DNA from: Schizophyllum amplum
Taxonomy: Eukaryota; Basidiomycota; Agaricomycetes; Agaricales; Schizophyllaceae
Direction: 5' to 3'
NCBI GenBank assembly: GCA_007026445.1
Contig: VDMD01000056.1
Span: 101,226-165,225 of the forward strand
DNA length: 64,000 nt
Below the pieces are notes generated by a model. It had not been told where the DNA came from. It ran no database searches and saw nothing but the letters and a program-made list of their open reading frames with translations. This document shows, piece by piece, positions 11,932-21,223 of the stretch (the stretch's first letter is position 1; each line of letters begins with the position of its first letter). A program made the translations under genes and the position numbers.

Positions 11932-12500
11932 CTACGGGTGACTGTCCACCTGGCGCGCATCGTTAATCGGCGCACAATGAAAACACCAACACGCGGCGAG
12001 CAGATAGGTCTACGCAAGGTCATGAGCATGATGTTGAATAGATGTAGGGCACGATACTCACCGCTGATACTGACAAGTCCACGGCCTGGGGAGATCCTAA
12101 GTACGAGCAGCAAGGAGCGGGTCAGAATGAGCAGACTATAGAAAGAAGACTTCTCACCCTTGATGAGACACATACTAAGCACGGGGGAACGGCAGAAGAC
12201 ATCGCTGACCTGAGGAAGTAGTCAGCAATGAAGTCGTGCAGTGGAAGGGGAAAGAGACGTGCCATTGATAGGTGACACCCAATTCGCGGACCTATACAAT
12301 CCCAACGAGTACGCCGCGACCTAACAGAACAACGTAAGCAGAGAAATCTACAAGGGCGCGAAGGAAACTCACCGATCTCTAACGACACTGACAGCCCCAG
12401 TGCCTTGAATGGCCACCAGATCAGAGCAGATAGCTGATGGCCTCTAGGACCGACCTCAATGCGAGACGACGGGGCAGGTAAGACCAGGATGGCATCGATG
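11932..12500 (-). pseudogene. Possible small multi-exon gene or gene remnant
   Basis: On the minus strand several canonical fungal introns (GTGAGT...TTCTGTTAG, GTGAGA...CTGACC...ACTTAG, GTGAGT...GCGTAG) join segments into one open frame. It reads through SALIWWPFKALGLSV, RGVLVGIVSDVFCRSPV and LSVSATYLLAACWCF and ends at TAG 11932. No in-frame ATG was found upstream and I recognise no family. It could be a decayed membrane-protein gene next to the MITE, or chance. Confidence 0.28.
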
Positions 12501-13085
12501 AGCGACGGCAGACACTGGGAGGGATGGAGGGAAGGAACAAGAGAGGACAGCTGGGAAACGTCAACAAAAATCGCGCATCACGTGGCCGGTGCGTCATCCG
12601 CAGGCGCCGGATGCCGCGGCCGATTCCCGCCAGTGGGGAGCGGACTTCGCAGTTTTCTTCAAGTCCTCCGGACGGGAGCCTCGGCCTCAGGCCTCAGACC
12701 TGGCCACTGTACATAGCAGCTTCGTTGTGCACCGCTGGTACATTGAGACCACAGATCAGGTCCATACATGTCGGTGCACTACATATATCAAGCTAGTTAC
12801 GGTAGATAGACGATTAGCCACTAAAGCACAAAGCATGGGTATCTTCACGGCCGACTGTATTTGGAGGGTGTTGCAAGGTCGTCGCAAGACGCAGGCAGAA
12901 CCCAGGCATTCCCTTGCAAGGCCGCGCATGGCTTGTTTCGTCATGTCGGAGCCTTGGCCTTCTGGCAAGCCACCGACCGCATCAAGGTATGCGGAAACCG
13001 GACCGGTATCGCACGGCATGGTCCGCAACCGAATGTACGGTCATGCATTTCTTTGGGGATTTTCGCGATGTACGGCAGGCTTTGG

Positions 13086-16000
13086 GCTACAGTGGGGAGG
13101 CATAACTGCCGCATACGATTTTGAGTTTGGTCGTGTTTGCCATAGGCTTCTCCCCGCCAAGGTATTGAAGTGGAACACTGGCTCTCGACAGAAATTTCTT
13201 AGGGTCTCCGGAAGCGTCGCAATATGATCCCAGTAGTAGAATCTTGGATTCTATCGGGCGAAATTTTCTCAATCGTCCGGGAAGCTGATATGCATACTGC
13301 TGTTAGAGGGTAGATTCTGATCGAGCCCATATCGCGAAATTTCTCCCGATACAATCATGCAAAATGTACTCAAACGCGTTAAAATCGAGACGCTACGCCG
13401 ATCCGAGGTGTACGCGAGGAGGACATGTACCTTTACTGAAATCGGCGGGAAAAGCTGAATATATATCACGTGAGGGTCATTTCGACGCGTTCTGTCACGC
13501 GTTCGTCACGGTTACGCCAACGCAGGCCCAAGTGGTTACCGTCTCGTACCACCTACACCACCCACTCTACGTAATCCCAAAGGGCAATATACCTCGCAGG
13601 AGGTGATATAGTCCTGAATCGTCACTTAACGAGCCTCGGAGGACTCTCAACACACTCGTTAAACCCCCACTAGCGGCCGCGGCCGCGCCGCGGCCCCGCC
13701 GAAATGCCTCGCGCTGGCAGCACACTACAGCCCAAGCGCAAGAAGACCAGCCCAGTGTCCCTATCCAACCTACGCGTTGGAAGACAGGTCCCCGTGCCTC
13801 CACCACCGTCTCCAGGGAAAGAAAATGCGAACCCTGCAAAACAAATCAGTCAACTCAAAGTTTCGCTGAGACGATCAGACGAACGCATCAAGGAGCTGAG
13901 CGCGACAGTCGACGATCGGGAGCGGAGGTTGAAGACTGCTCAGCAAGGCTGGAGGCGTGCAGAGGCCAAGAACCTGGATGTCAATGCTCAGCTAGACCAT
14001 ACGCTGAAAGTCGAGATTCCGGCGATCCAACGGGAGCTTGCACGCACCCACGCAAGCGCTGCGTACTGGCAAGCGCACTTCGACGATCTGAAGGACCATA
14101 GGGAGGGGGATCGGGGCAAGATACAACTCTTGCGACAGTCTGTGCACGAAGCAATCAGCGAGAAATGGAAATTGAAGAAGCAGCTCAGCCGGCAAGAGAC
14201 TGCGGTCGTGCAGGCGATCACGTCCACCGAGAAGCGCCTCGAGCAGGCGTTCAAGACGCGTGCAGAGCGCGCCCTGTATTCCAAAGGGGTCTACACACGA
14301 GAGGCAAGGAACCTCACGCGTCTACTCGTCCAGAGTGGGTGTGCGGAACGACACATCGGCAAGGTTCTGCAGGCCGTTGGAGGCACCTTCGGCGCGAAGG
14401 TAACGCGGATTATGGCCCGCCCCACTGCGCGTTGCATCGTCACGGAGGGCCTTATCGCGTCCGAGATGCAGGGAGGGTACGAGATGGCGAGCACGAAAAG
14501 TATGTTCTTGATTGGCGTCTATGAACATATCAGCTCAATGGAATTCCTTGCAGATCTTACCTTCAGCTCCGACGGCACTTCACATAAGAAAGTCGACTTC
14601 AATTCATTGACCGCCGCGATGCGCGTGCCCGACTACGCCTCGGACAAACCCCTCGATGATCAAGATCCCGGATCTATCGCCCTACGCTCCCTCGGTATAG
14701 TCACCCTGACGTCGCATCATAGTGATGTGCAGGTCGCTGGCGTCAAGAGCAGGGTCAGCACCATCGCCGCTACGTATACGGACAGCCCTTTGGCAGCGCG
14801 TGAACTGCTCAAAGGCCGATCCTTCGAGACCGACGACTTCGCCGAGAAGATGACCGGCGCGAATTCGGATCACTCTGCAGACAACGGCAAGAACAACGCA
14901 TCATACAAGAAATGGAAGGCGGACGTACGCGACTGGCGCCTCGGCGAACAAGCGAGACGCGCGATGCCTGTTCCCGAGCTTCAGCTGCTGTTCGTGACAG
15001 CAAAGCTTCACCGTGTGGCTCAGTTCGGCGGGCCCATTGCGTGGCAAAGCATGACAGAAGATGAGCAGTACGACTTCGACATGGAGATCATGGACGCGCT
15101 TACTATGCAGCTCGGAGGCGAGGCGTATGCCGCCCTTCCCGACGCGAAGAAAGACGAGATGGATCGTTTTCTGTGGGCAGGCTGTGTCATGCACAAAGAT
15201 TTGAACACAGCGAAGGGAGGAGCAAAGGGCATGGAAACGTACTGGGTCTCTAAGGGTCTGAAGGGCCCCATCCTTCTTCCGAACAAGGACAATGCAGCGG
15301 TCATTGCAGCTTGTTCGGATAACGCGCGCCCTTCCTCCGCGGAATCGCGTGCGGTTGACGTATCCACCCGCGGTGGTGTGAAGGCGACGCAGCTGGGAGG
15401 CCTAATTTGTCGTCACAAGGACGACAAGAAGGGCCAGCAGGACATCTTCCGCTGGTTCTTCCGGCGTACGTTGGGCTACGAGGTCGCGTATCCCGACACG
15501 AGCAACACTCGATATCAGAGTCATTGCCGTGCTGCTGCAGTACTGCTCGCGTACCTGGACATTTTCAAGCAGTTCATGATCTTTGTTCGCGATCGGAAGG
15601 ACAAGCCGGGATGGACGAATATCGAGCTCAACTTCTGGAACGCGTTACACGACGAGAGCACGCTATGCGAGCTGGTTGCACTTACCGTATACGGTCAAGC
15701 CATCAGCCATCCATACATGCGGGAGGTGCGCGGTCCCGGCACAGTCCACGTCAACATGCTGGACCTCGGTGATCTGCATCGACGCATCCCCCAACATATC
15801 CGCAAGCTGATCGAGCATCCCGGTCTCGTCCTTGGGACAGATGCAAGCCACGAATCCGGCGCGTTAGATGGCAAGCCGTGGTTCTTCCCGGACGCCATGC
15901 ATGCGCTCAAGACGCTGGTCCCTCGCCTGGAGCATGCGGCGGGGGTCACTGTTGCGTTCCTGGAGGCAGCGCTTGTTACGTTCGAGCGCTTCGCAGCCGA

Positions 16001-17107
16001 GTTCAGCGAAGGGAGCGCAATTTCGAAACTCACCGTCGAAGAGCGCACTCGCTACTGGATTCCAGCCACCAACGACGTGAACGAGGGCGCGCTAGGGACG
16101 TATCGTATCGAGATGCGTCGCAAGCCACGCCTGACGTTGCTTCAGTTCAACGCGCGGTTCGTCTTTCGTCAAAATCACACGCAGGAGTTCATGGATCGCA
16201 TGCTCACTGAGGAGGACGAGAAGTACATTCGCAAGAAAGCGCGCGAGCGGCTGGCCTCAGGCCTGGAGCGGAAGCTGCAGGAGGCGCAGATGGCGGCGGA
16301 TGAGAAGAAAGCGGAGGAAACGCGGCGCAAGATAGACGAACAGCAGCGCGCACGCGCCGAGAAGCTGGCACGACTGATGTCCGTCACACTGATCCTCGAC
16401 CCCGAGTTCGTCCAACGACCGAAGTACACGGTGGCCAAGATAGACGAGCAACTCGACGTCCATCGTCTATACGACATGGAAGTCCCAATCAAGGCTCACA
16501 CTCCGAAGAAAAAGGCGGACAAGATAATAGTCCTTCTGGGTGCAATCACACGCTTTCGAGCGCGCGAGGCGACTTCCGCCGGTGCGCGCGTCATCGTCAC
16601 ACGCCCAACAACGCGGGGAAAGAAAGGCGGATGTGAGCCTGCAGCAGCTGCAGCTCAATCTCTTTCGGAAACGGTCGATGGGCCGGCCGAAGACGCTGAA
16701 GATGGTGATATACTGTATGAATCAGACGAAGGTGACTACTAGACTGGTTATTTCCCCGCCGGCACGCTTCTCGGGTGGCCGACACTTCACTTTATAGTTG
16801 TACTATCATATAATAACGCTACCCACATTTACTGCACACCAACGATTTTTTAACAGGCCTCTTTTGCCGCGATTCGGGCGTGAAACTTGACCTTTACCTG
16901 ATATGTTAGGATCGAGAACAGATATAACCTAGATACTTCATACTTTGCTTGTAGGATCCTATCGATATACATCCTGATGTTAATCTATGCTGCCTGTGTC
17001 TGCGATGGGTGAGAATGGATGGTGTCGACCCGGCTTCAACATTTCGGTGGCTGTGTCATTAGTCAGCCGCCGATCACTTTCGGGCGGTTATGCCTCCCCA
17101 GCTACAG
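13086..17107 (+). mobile_element. Complete 4.0-kb DNA transposon with TIRs, TSD and transposase gene
   Basis: The element spans 13093-17100. Its left end TGGGGAGGCATAACTGCC and right end (reverse complement TGGGGAGGCATAACCGCC) are inverted repeats, 14 bp perfect and 17 of 18 overall. The 7-bp sequence GCTACAG occurs directly outside both ends (13086-13092 and 17101-17107), and an 8-bp reading GCTACAGT is possible. The only long gene inside is the 1012-aa transposase-like ORF. A TSD of 7-8 bp fits hAT and KDZ-type (Kyakuja/Dileera/Zisupton) transposons. The intact TSD, TIRs and ORF imply a young and possibly active copy. Confidence 0.8.
13704..16742 (+). CDS. Putative transposase, hAT/KDZ-like RNase-H fold, 1012 aa
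   Basis: Single-exon gene, in sharp contrast to its intron-rich neighbours. Residues 1-50 are basic and Pro-rich; about 55-190 form a long coiled coil. A catalytic-like core follows: FSSDGTSHKK with D290, GCVMHKDLN with C494xxH497 (the CxxH insertion typical of hAT and KDZ transposases), LLPNKDNAA, LGTDASHESG and NDVNEGALGTYR with E794. A Lys/Arg/Glu coiled coil (about 840-890) and an acidic tail complete it. The gene sits inside inverted repeats flanked by a 7-bp duplication, which supports the transposase role. Assignment of individual residues as catalytic is inference. I know this protein type only as uncharacterised multi-copy Agaricomycete proteins. Confidence 0.75.
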   Translation: MPRAGSTLQPKRKKTSPVSLSNLRVGRQVPVPPPPSPGKENANPAKQISQLKVSLRRSDERIKELSATVDDRERRLKTAQQGWRRAEAKNLDVNAQLDHTLKVEIPAIQRELARTHASAAYWQAHFDDLKDHREGDRGKIQLLRQSVHEAISEKWKLKKQLSRQETAVVQAITSTEKRLEQAFKTRAERALYSKGVYTREARNLTRLLVQSGCAERHIGKVLQAVGGTFGAKVTRIMARPTARCIVTEGLIASEMQGGYEMASTKSMFLIGVYEHISSMEFLADLTFSSDGTSHKKVDFNSLTAAMRVPDYASDKPLDDQDPGSIALRSLGIVTLTSHHSDVQVAGVKSRVSTIAATYTDSPLAARELLKGRSFETDDFAEKMTGANSDHSADNGKNNASYKKWKADVRDWRLGEQARRAMPVPELQLLFVTAKLHRVAQFGGPIAWQSMTEDEQYDFDMEIMDALTMQLGGEAYAALPDAKKDEMDRFLWAGCVMHKDLNTAKGGAKGMETYWVSKGLKGPILLPNKDNAAVIAACSDNARPSSAESRAVDVSTRGGVKATQLGGLICRHKDDKKGQQDIFRWFFRRTLGYEVAYPDTSNTRYQSHCRAAAVLLAYLDIFKQFMIFVRDRKDKPGWTNIELNFWNALHDESTLCELVALTVYGQAISHPYMREVRGPGTVHVNMLDLGDLHRRIPQHIRKLIEHPGLVLGTDASHESGALDGKPWFFPDAMHALKTLVPRLEHAAGVTVAFLEAALVTFERFAAEFSEGSAISKLTVEERTRYWIPATNDVNEGALGTYRIEMRRKPRLTLLQFNARFVFRQNHTQEFMDRMLTEEDEKYIRKKARERLASGLERKLQEAQMAADEKKAEETRRKIDEQQRARAEKLARLMSVTLILDPEFVQRPKYTVAKIDEQLDVHRLYDMEVPIKAHTPKKKADKIIVLLGAITRFRAREATSAGARVIVTRPTTRGKKGGCEPAAAAAQSLSETVDGPAEDAEDGDILYESDEGDY

Positions 17108-17485
17108 TATAGAACATTGAACAAAGCAGTACAAGGCCGTCTACGTAGTGGCCGGCTTCCTGTCTTCCAGACAGGACTGAACACGAACAACAAGAATGCA
17201 GAGACGTCAAATATGCCATTGGATATTAGGCAAACCGTAAGATAGACAAGAGTAACGAAAGCTAACGTGCGTAATAAATTATAGAGATCCAGTTCAGCCT
17301 TGCAGTCGTTGGTAATCAGTAGTTTCCGAAAGTCGTCTGTCTCTACCTCCCAAAGTCGTAGGAAGTCTCCCAAAGTTCGTTGGGGCACCCATCATCATAC
17401 GGATAGTGGAGAGTGACGGCCCATTGAGCATCGTGAGTAGACCAAGCTTGACGCGGTGTCAGGCAAGGCTAGATCAGGCCAAACC
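17108..17485. other. Intergenic between the transposon and the MAG gene
   Basis: The 3' flank of the MAG-type gene. Nothing supportable beyond a short minus-strand shadow frame crossing the transposon border. Confidence 0.5.
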
Positions 17486-19166
17486 TTACGCCTTGACCAT
17501 CTCGAGGGCCCGGCGACGGCGCGCGGGGGAGACGGTGACGGTGGGCAACGAGACGCAGTTGGACGATGAAGCCTGGGCGTGCGGCGCTGGCGTGGGCTCT
17601 TCGCCCTGGTGCCAGGTCGAGGTGCCGTAAACACCCATGGGCTCACTGGAGGACATGTTAGCGGAAAGGTAATAGTGTCGTAAGATAGATTGTAAAACTC
17701 ACGTGTCATCACCGTCGCAGTCCTCGAAGGTGCCGGCGTCGTAGTTGCCGGGCATGTTCTGGACTAGGTCAGTTTGATGTCCCCAACATGAGTGGAGGTG
17801 GACGGCATACCCAGTAACAGCCCATCACGTCGTAGATGTGCTGGCAGTTCTCCGCCGCGTTGGGGCCAACGCAGGCGCGGAAGCAGAACTCCTTCTCCGA
17901 GATGAAGGACGTCCACTCGTGGTACTGCAGCGCATCACCGAACGAGTTGCCGAACACAAGGCCACCGACTACCGATCTGCATCAGCATCCACTTCCTCCC
18001 ATAAGCATCAATCAAACGCACTGGGGTTGCCTACAAGTCGGTTACAGGTCAGACATCAACACTTGCTATCGGAGAAACACAGCTACGCACCGTTACCATC
18101 CGCACCGTGCGGGTCGAGCTCGCCGCCGGAGTCGCCCGCCGACAGGTTGATCTTGGTAAAGTCGCCCTGGCCGGTGATCTGCACGTAGTCGGGCGTCTTC
18201 ACGAAGTGAACGCCGGAAAGGGTGCCGTCGGGGATGATGCGCGTGCCGCGGCCGCTCTTGGTGCACCAGGCGACCTCCTCGCGCTCGGTGTCACCGATGG
18301 CACCGCCGTTGGGCGGAGCCCACAAGCAGAAGTCGGACGCAGAGCTGTTGGGTGAGGTGAGTGGGAGAGACGCAAACTAGGAGAGGGGAATGTCGTACTT
18401 GATCCAGGCGGTCTGGCACATGGACGACTGGTCCGAGTTGGTGCCGCACTGGTTGGTGCCGACCTGGCCCTCCTCAGAGGTTTGGGGGAGGTCAGAGGCG
18501 GAGTAGCCGACATTCCAGACTTGATTGGCGTTTCCACCGCTGCACGAGTAGAGCTGGGGCTGTGATAGATGTTGGTAGAGGCTCAAGAGGACAGAGATGG
18601 ATGCGTACGCGGTTGCCGTCGGCGGTGCTGCCGTCCGTGAGGTCCAGGCATTTGCCGTGGTCCTTCCACGAGAGAGTGGTGTCCCACTGCACGAGCGTCA
18701 GTTAGGTAAAATTAGCACGAGGACAATTTTACGCACGATGTTGTAGTAGAACTGCTGGTTCACGCTGCCGTTCGAGCAGGAGTAGACCTGGAGCTTCGTG
18801 CCGTCCGCGTTGTTACCGTCAGTGACGTCGAGGCACTTGTCGCCGAAGACCTTGATCGCACCGCCGTCGAACGTCCACTTCTGAGCAGCAGCGCCGCTGA
18901 CGCAGGGGGAGATGGAAACAGCAGCGCCGTCGCTGTTGCTGGCCGCGGTGAGGCAGGCGCCTTTGCTACGTCAGCCTTGCACTAGAAGCAAGTTGGAGCG
19001 AACTGACCGGAGCTCAAGCCAGGCTGGATGAAGAGCTCGCCCTGGAAGCTGTCGGTCTCGTCAGACACATGAGGTTTACAGTACGCGGTACGACATACAC
19101 AGGCGCCTGAGCGTTCACCGCAGCGATGGCGATGGCCAGGGTGACGAAGGACTGGAGGTTGAACAT
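17486..19166 (-). CDS. Secreted ricin-B lectin / macrofage activating glycoprotein fusion
   Basis: Signal peptide (MFNLQSFVTLAIAIAAVNA), then a beta-trefoil ricin-B/CBM13-like domain with repeated DKCLDVTDGNNADGT and GKCLDLTDGSTADGN units and QxW motifs (QKW, QVW), residues about 20-165. The remainder matches the basidiomycete 'macrofage activating glycoprotein' family: DFCLWAPP, EEVAWCTKSGRGTRIIPDG, FVKTPDYVQITG, GGELDPHGADGNGNPIGG, CQHIYDVMGCYWNMPGNY, MGVYGTSTWHQG. About ten exons, including a 9-nt microexon (18022-18030) within GNP. The tail has a basic RRRRAL segment. It is probably secreted or wall-associated and carbohydrate-binding; the enzymatic role, if any, is unknown. A TATAAAAG box lies upstream. 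Confidence 0.85.
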
Positions 19167-19273
19167 AACGAGTGACGGGTAAAAAGAGCGGTGGAGGACG
19201 TTGAGCAACGTTTAAAGGGTTGGGGGGTACGTTTGCAGGAGAAACGCAAGGAGGTCGGCGCGCTGCGTCCGCG

Positions 19274-19281
19274 CTTTTATA
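19274..19281 (-). promoter_or_regulatory. TATA box of the lectin/MAG gene
   Basis: TATAAAAG on the minus strand, about 110 bp upstream of the ATG at 19166. Good TATA match and spacing, typical of strongly expressed secreted-protein genes. Confidence 0.5.
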
Positions 19282-20003
19282 CGACATGGCGGGGTGATTG
19301 ATCGGGAGCGGGGGTGTGTCCTCGGCCATCACTGCAGCCCTTCTTGATGGATTCTTTTTGGCAATTTTGAACGCATCTCCGAGAGGCGCGAGCTGGGCGC
19401 GAGTCGGTGTCAAGTCGGTGTGCTATTAGTATTTGGTGTCTTCACAGCTTGCGCTACTTCAGAGCTATACCACAACATCCTGAACGAACGGTGGCTTGGA
19501 AGCAAACACCGGTGTTTACCGTCAAAGGAAGCAAAACCTGCGGAAGCATCTCGCGATCTCCTGCAGATCTGCTGCATCCATCCGTGCAGGTATGAACTTG
19601 AAGGCGACGAGGGCGGGATGAAGGCAAGGCGGGCATCATCTGAGGGATGCCGAGGGAACAACCTGCAGATGACCAGAAAGTCTATCAGGACGGCCGCTGC
19701 CTGCCCACTCTGAATAGCGCGCTGGTGCAGGTGGAGACGTCAAACACGTACTACAGAAGGACGTACGATTCATTCGGCACATCGACTCGGGATCAGCAGG
19801 AGGCCGGTGTACTCGTGGACTGTACACTGTACAGCCTGGGGGCGGGAGGAGCTTGGAAGTAAACCGGCTAGCAGTACATTTGATTGCGAAGGTACTAGAT
19901 ACAGAAATATAGGCTACATCCTGTGAACTCGTCAGCAGGCTTTTTTAAACAGTGAAGGATTTTGAAGGCGAGCCAGTCACATATGCGGTTGTCGACGGGC
20001 CCT
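19282..20003. other. Intergenic
   Basis: Lies between the promoter of the lectin/MAG gene and the 3' end of the OTU gene. Short frames only, with nothing supportable. Confidence 0.5.
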
Positions 20004-21026
20004 TCATGAGATGATATCGTGCAATTTATCGGACAGAGATCGTTTGGGGCGTAGCGAATTGTAGTGCTGCGAAGGATGAGTGAAGGAACGTCCTTGCATA
20101 AACGCAGACACACCTCTCCCAAGCCATACATTCGACGATGGTAGCTGATGCGAACCACCCCCTTTGAATGCAGATCGCCGTCCTGAGCCTCCCCCTTCGG
20201 ATGGTGCATGACCACAGGTGGCTGCCCATGCTGAATGACGTGTATGGGAATGTTGAATGACCGGCTAAGCGCCAGGATCTCCGGCTCGCCGCCCCAGGCG
20301 CCCGTTTCCCGGATGGTCGCACAGTACTGCTCGAACTGCCTGGGGCTCATGAAGCCAGCGTCGCCAGCGCCGGCACCATCTTCCCCTGACACGGAGGGCA
20401 GGAACGGCAGGAAGTCATCGGGGTGGTTGAACATATACTTCGCGGCGGCGTCGCGCACGAATACGTAGGTGGCGTTGTCTTTGGGCAAGATCCCGAGTAC
20501 ATTAAGCTGATCTGCAACGGCAGAGAAGAGACAGTGGCCGTCAGGATTGATCTGACGATGTGTTAGCCCAGGAGCCCAGGGAGGTCAGGAAGCACCTGCC
20601 TCGTACATTTCCACACCAAGCTCGTCACAGAGCTTCTGGATGGCCTTCTCCTCATCCTTGGCCTCTCTCTCCAGCCGTGCATCCGCGTCTGGGTCGCTCG
20701 GGGAGAGCTTGTCTTGCAGCGCCTGCGCTTTCCTCGCCTTCGAGCGGATGTAAGTGAGGAGACGCGGCAACCACATGACCACGCACTTGGCGGGCGAGAA
20801 ATCGCTGCTTGGGGTCCTTCTTCTTCGAGTCATCCTCGTCCTTGGCCTGCTTGACCGCGTCCATGTCATTGAGAATGCCCGCGGACTCGGATTGGACGGT
20901 CTGATCGCGCGAATCCAGCTGGGCCAGGAGATCGCCCATGAGCTCCTCGTCGTCCGCCGGGGAAATTGACGTAGGCAAGTCGGGCGTCGACGACGCGCTT
21001 TTCTTTGACTTGTTTTTCTTTGCCAT
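20004..21026 (-). CDS. OTU-domain deubiquitinase (OTUD6-like)
   Basis: Cysteine protease that removes ubiquitin. The N-terminus is Lys/Ser-rich (MAKKNKSKKSASS) followed by a charged helical region with RFLARQARKAQALQDKL, then the OTU domain. The catalytic Cys is in INPDGHCLFSAVADQL, the middle of the domain is AWGGEPEILALSRSFNIPI, and the catalytic His is in GEHYNSLRP near the C-terminus. Four exons, about 290 aa, usual for OTUD6. The intron before the Cys motif must use a GC donor (GAG|GCAGGT) to keep frame. The start at 21026 gives the conserved MAKKNK; an in-frame ATG 72 bp upstream also exists. Divergent from the armadillo gene, with 197 bp between start codons. Confidence 0.9.
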
Positions 21027-21223
21027 CGTCGGTGTGGTGGTGAGAGTCAAGAGCCCCGCGTATGCAGTCTCCAAGTCGGTGACGCACGCGGCGCCCATCG
21101 GGATTATCCTTTATCTTATCGCTCGGCGTTCGCCGAAGTAGGTGTGCTTACTCCGATAAGATGGGACCATTGTCTTCCGCAGGCTCTCACGGCGCTTGTT
21201 GTTCTCTCTTTCTCCGTTCCATC

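Noticed and set aside
12589..13227. 212-codon plus-strand frame
   Set aside because: Runs across the transposon left border and its target duplication, has no recognisable motif, and has unusual composition.
13250..13355. Imperfect inverted pair (TATCGGGCGAAATTT / GAAATTTCTCCCGATA) inside the transposon left end
   Set aside because: First considered as the transposon terminus, but the TGGGGAGGCATAAC ends with a flanking duplication fit much better; it may be a subterminal hairpin.
17074..17388. 104-codon minus-strand frame
   Set aside because: Crosses the transposon right end and its target duplication; chance.
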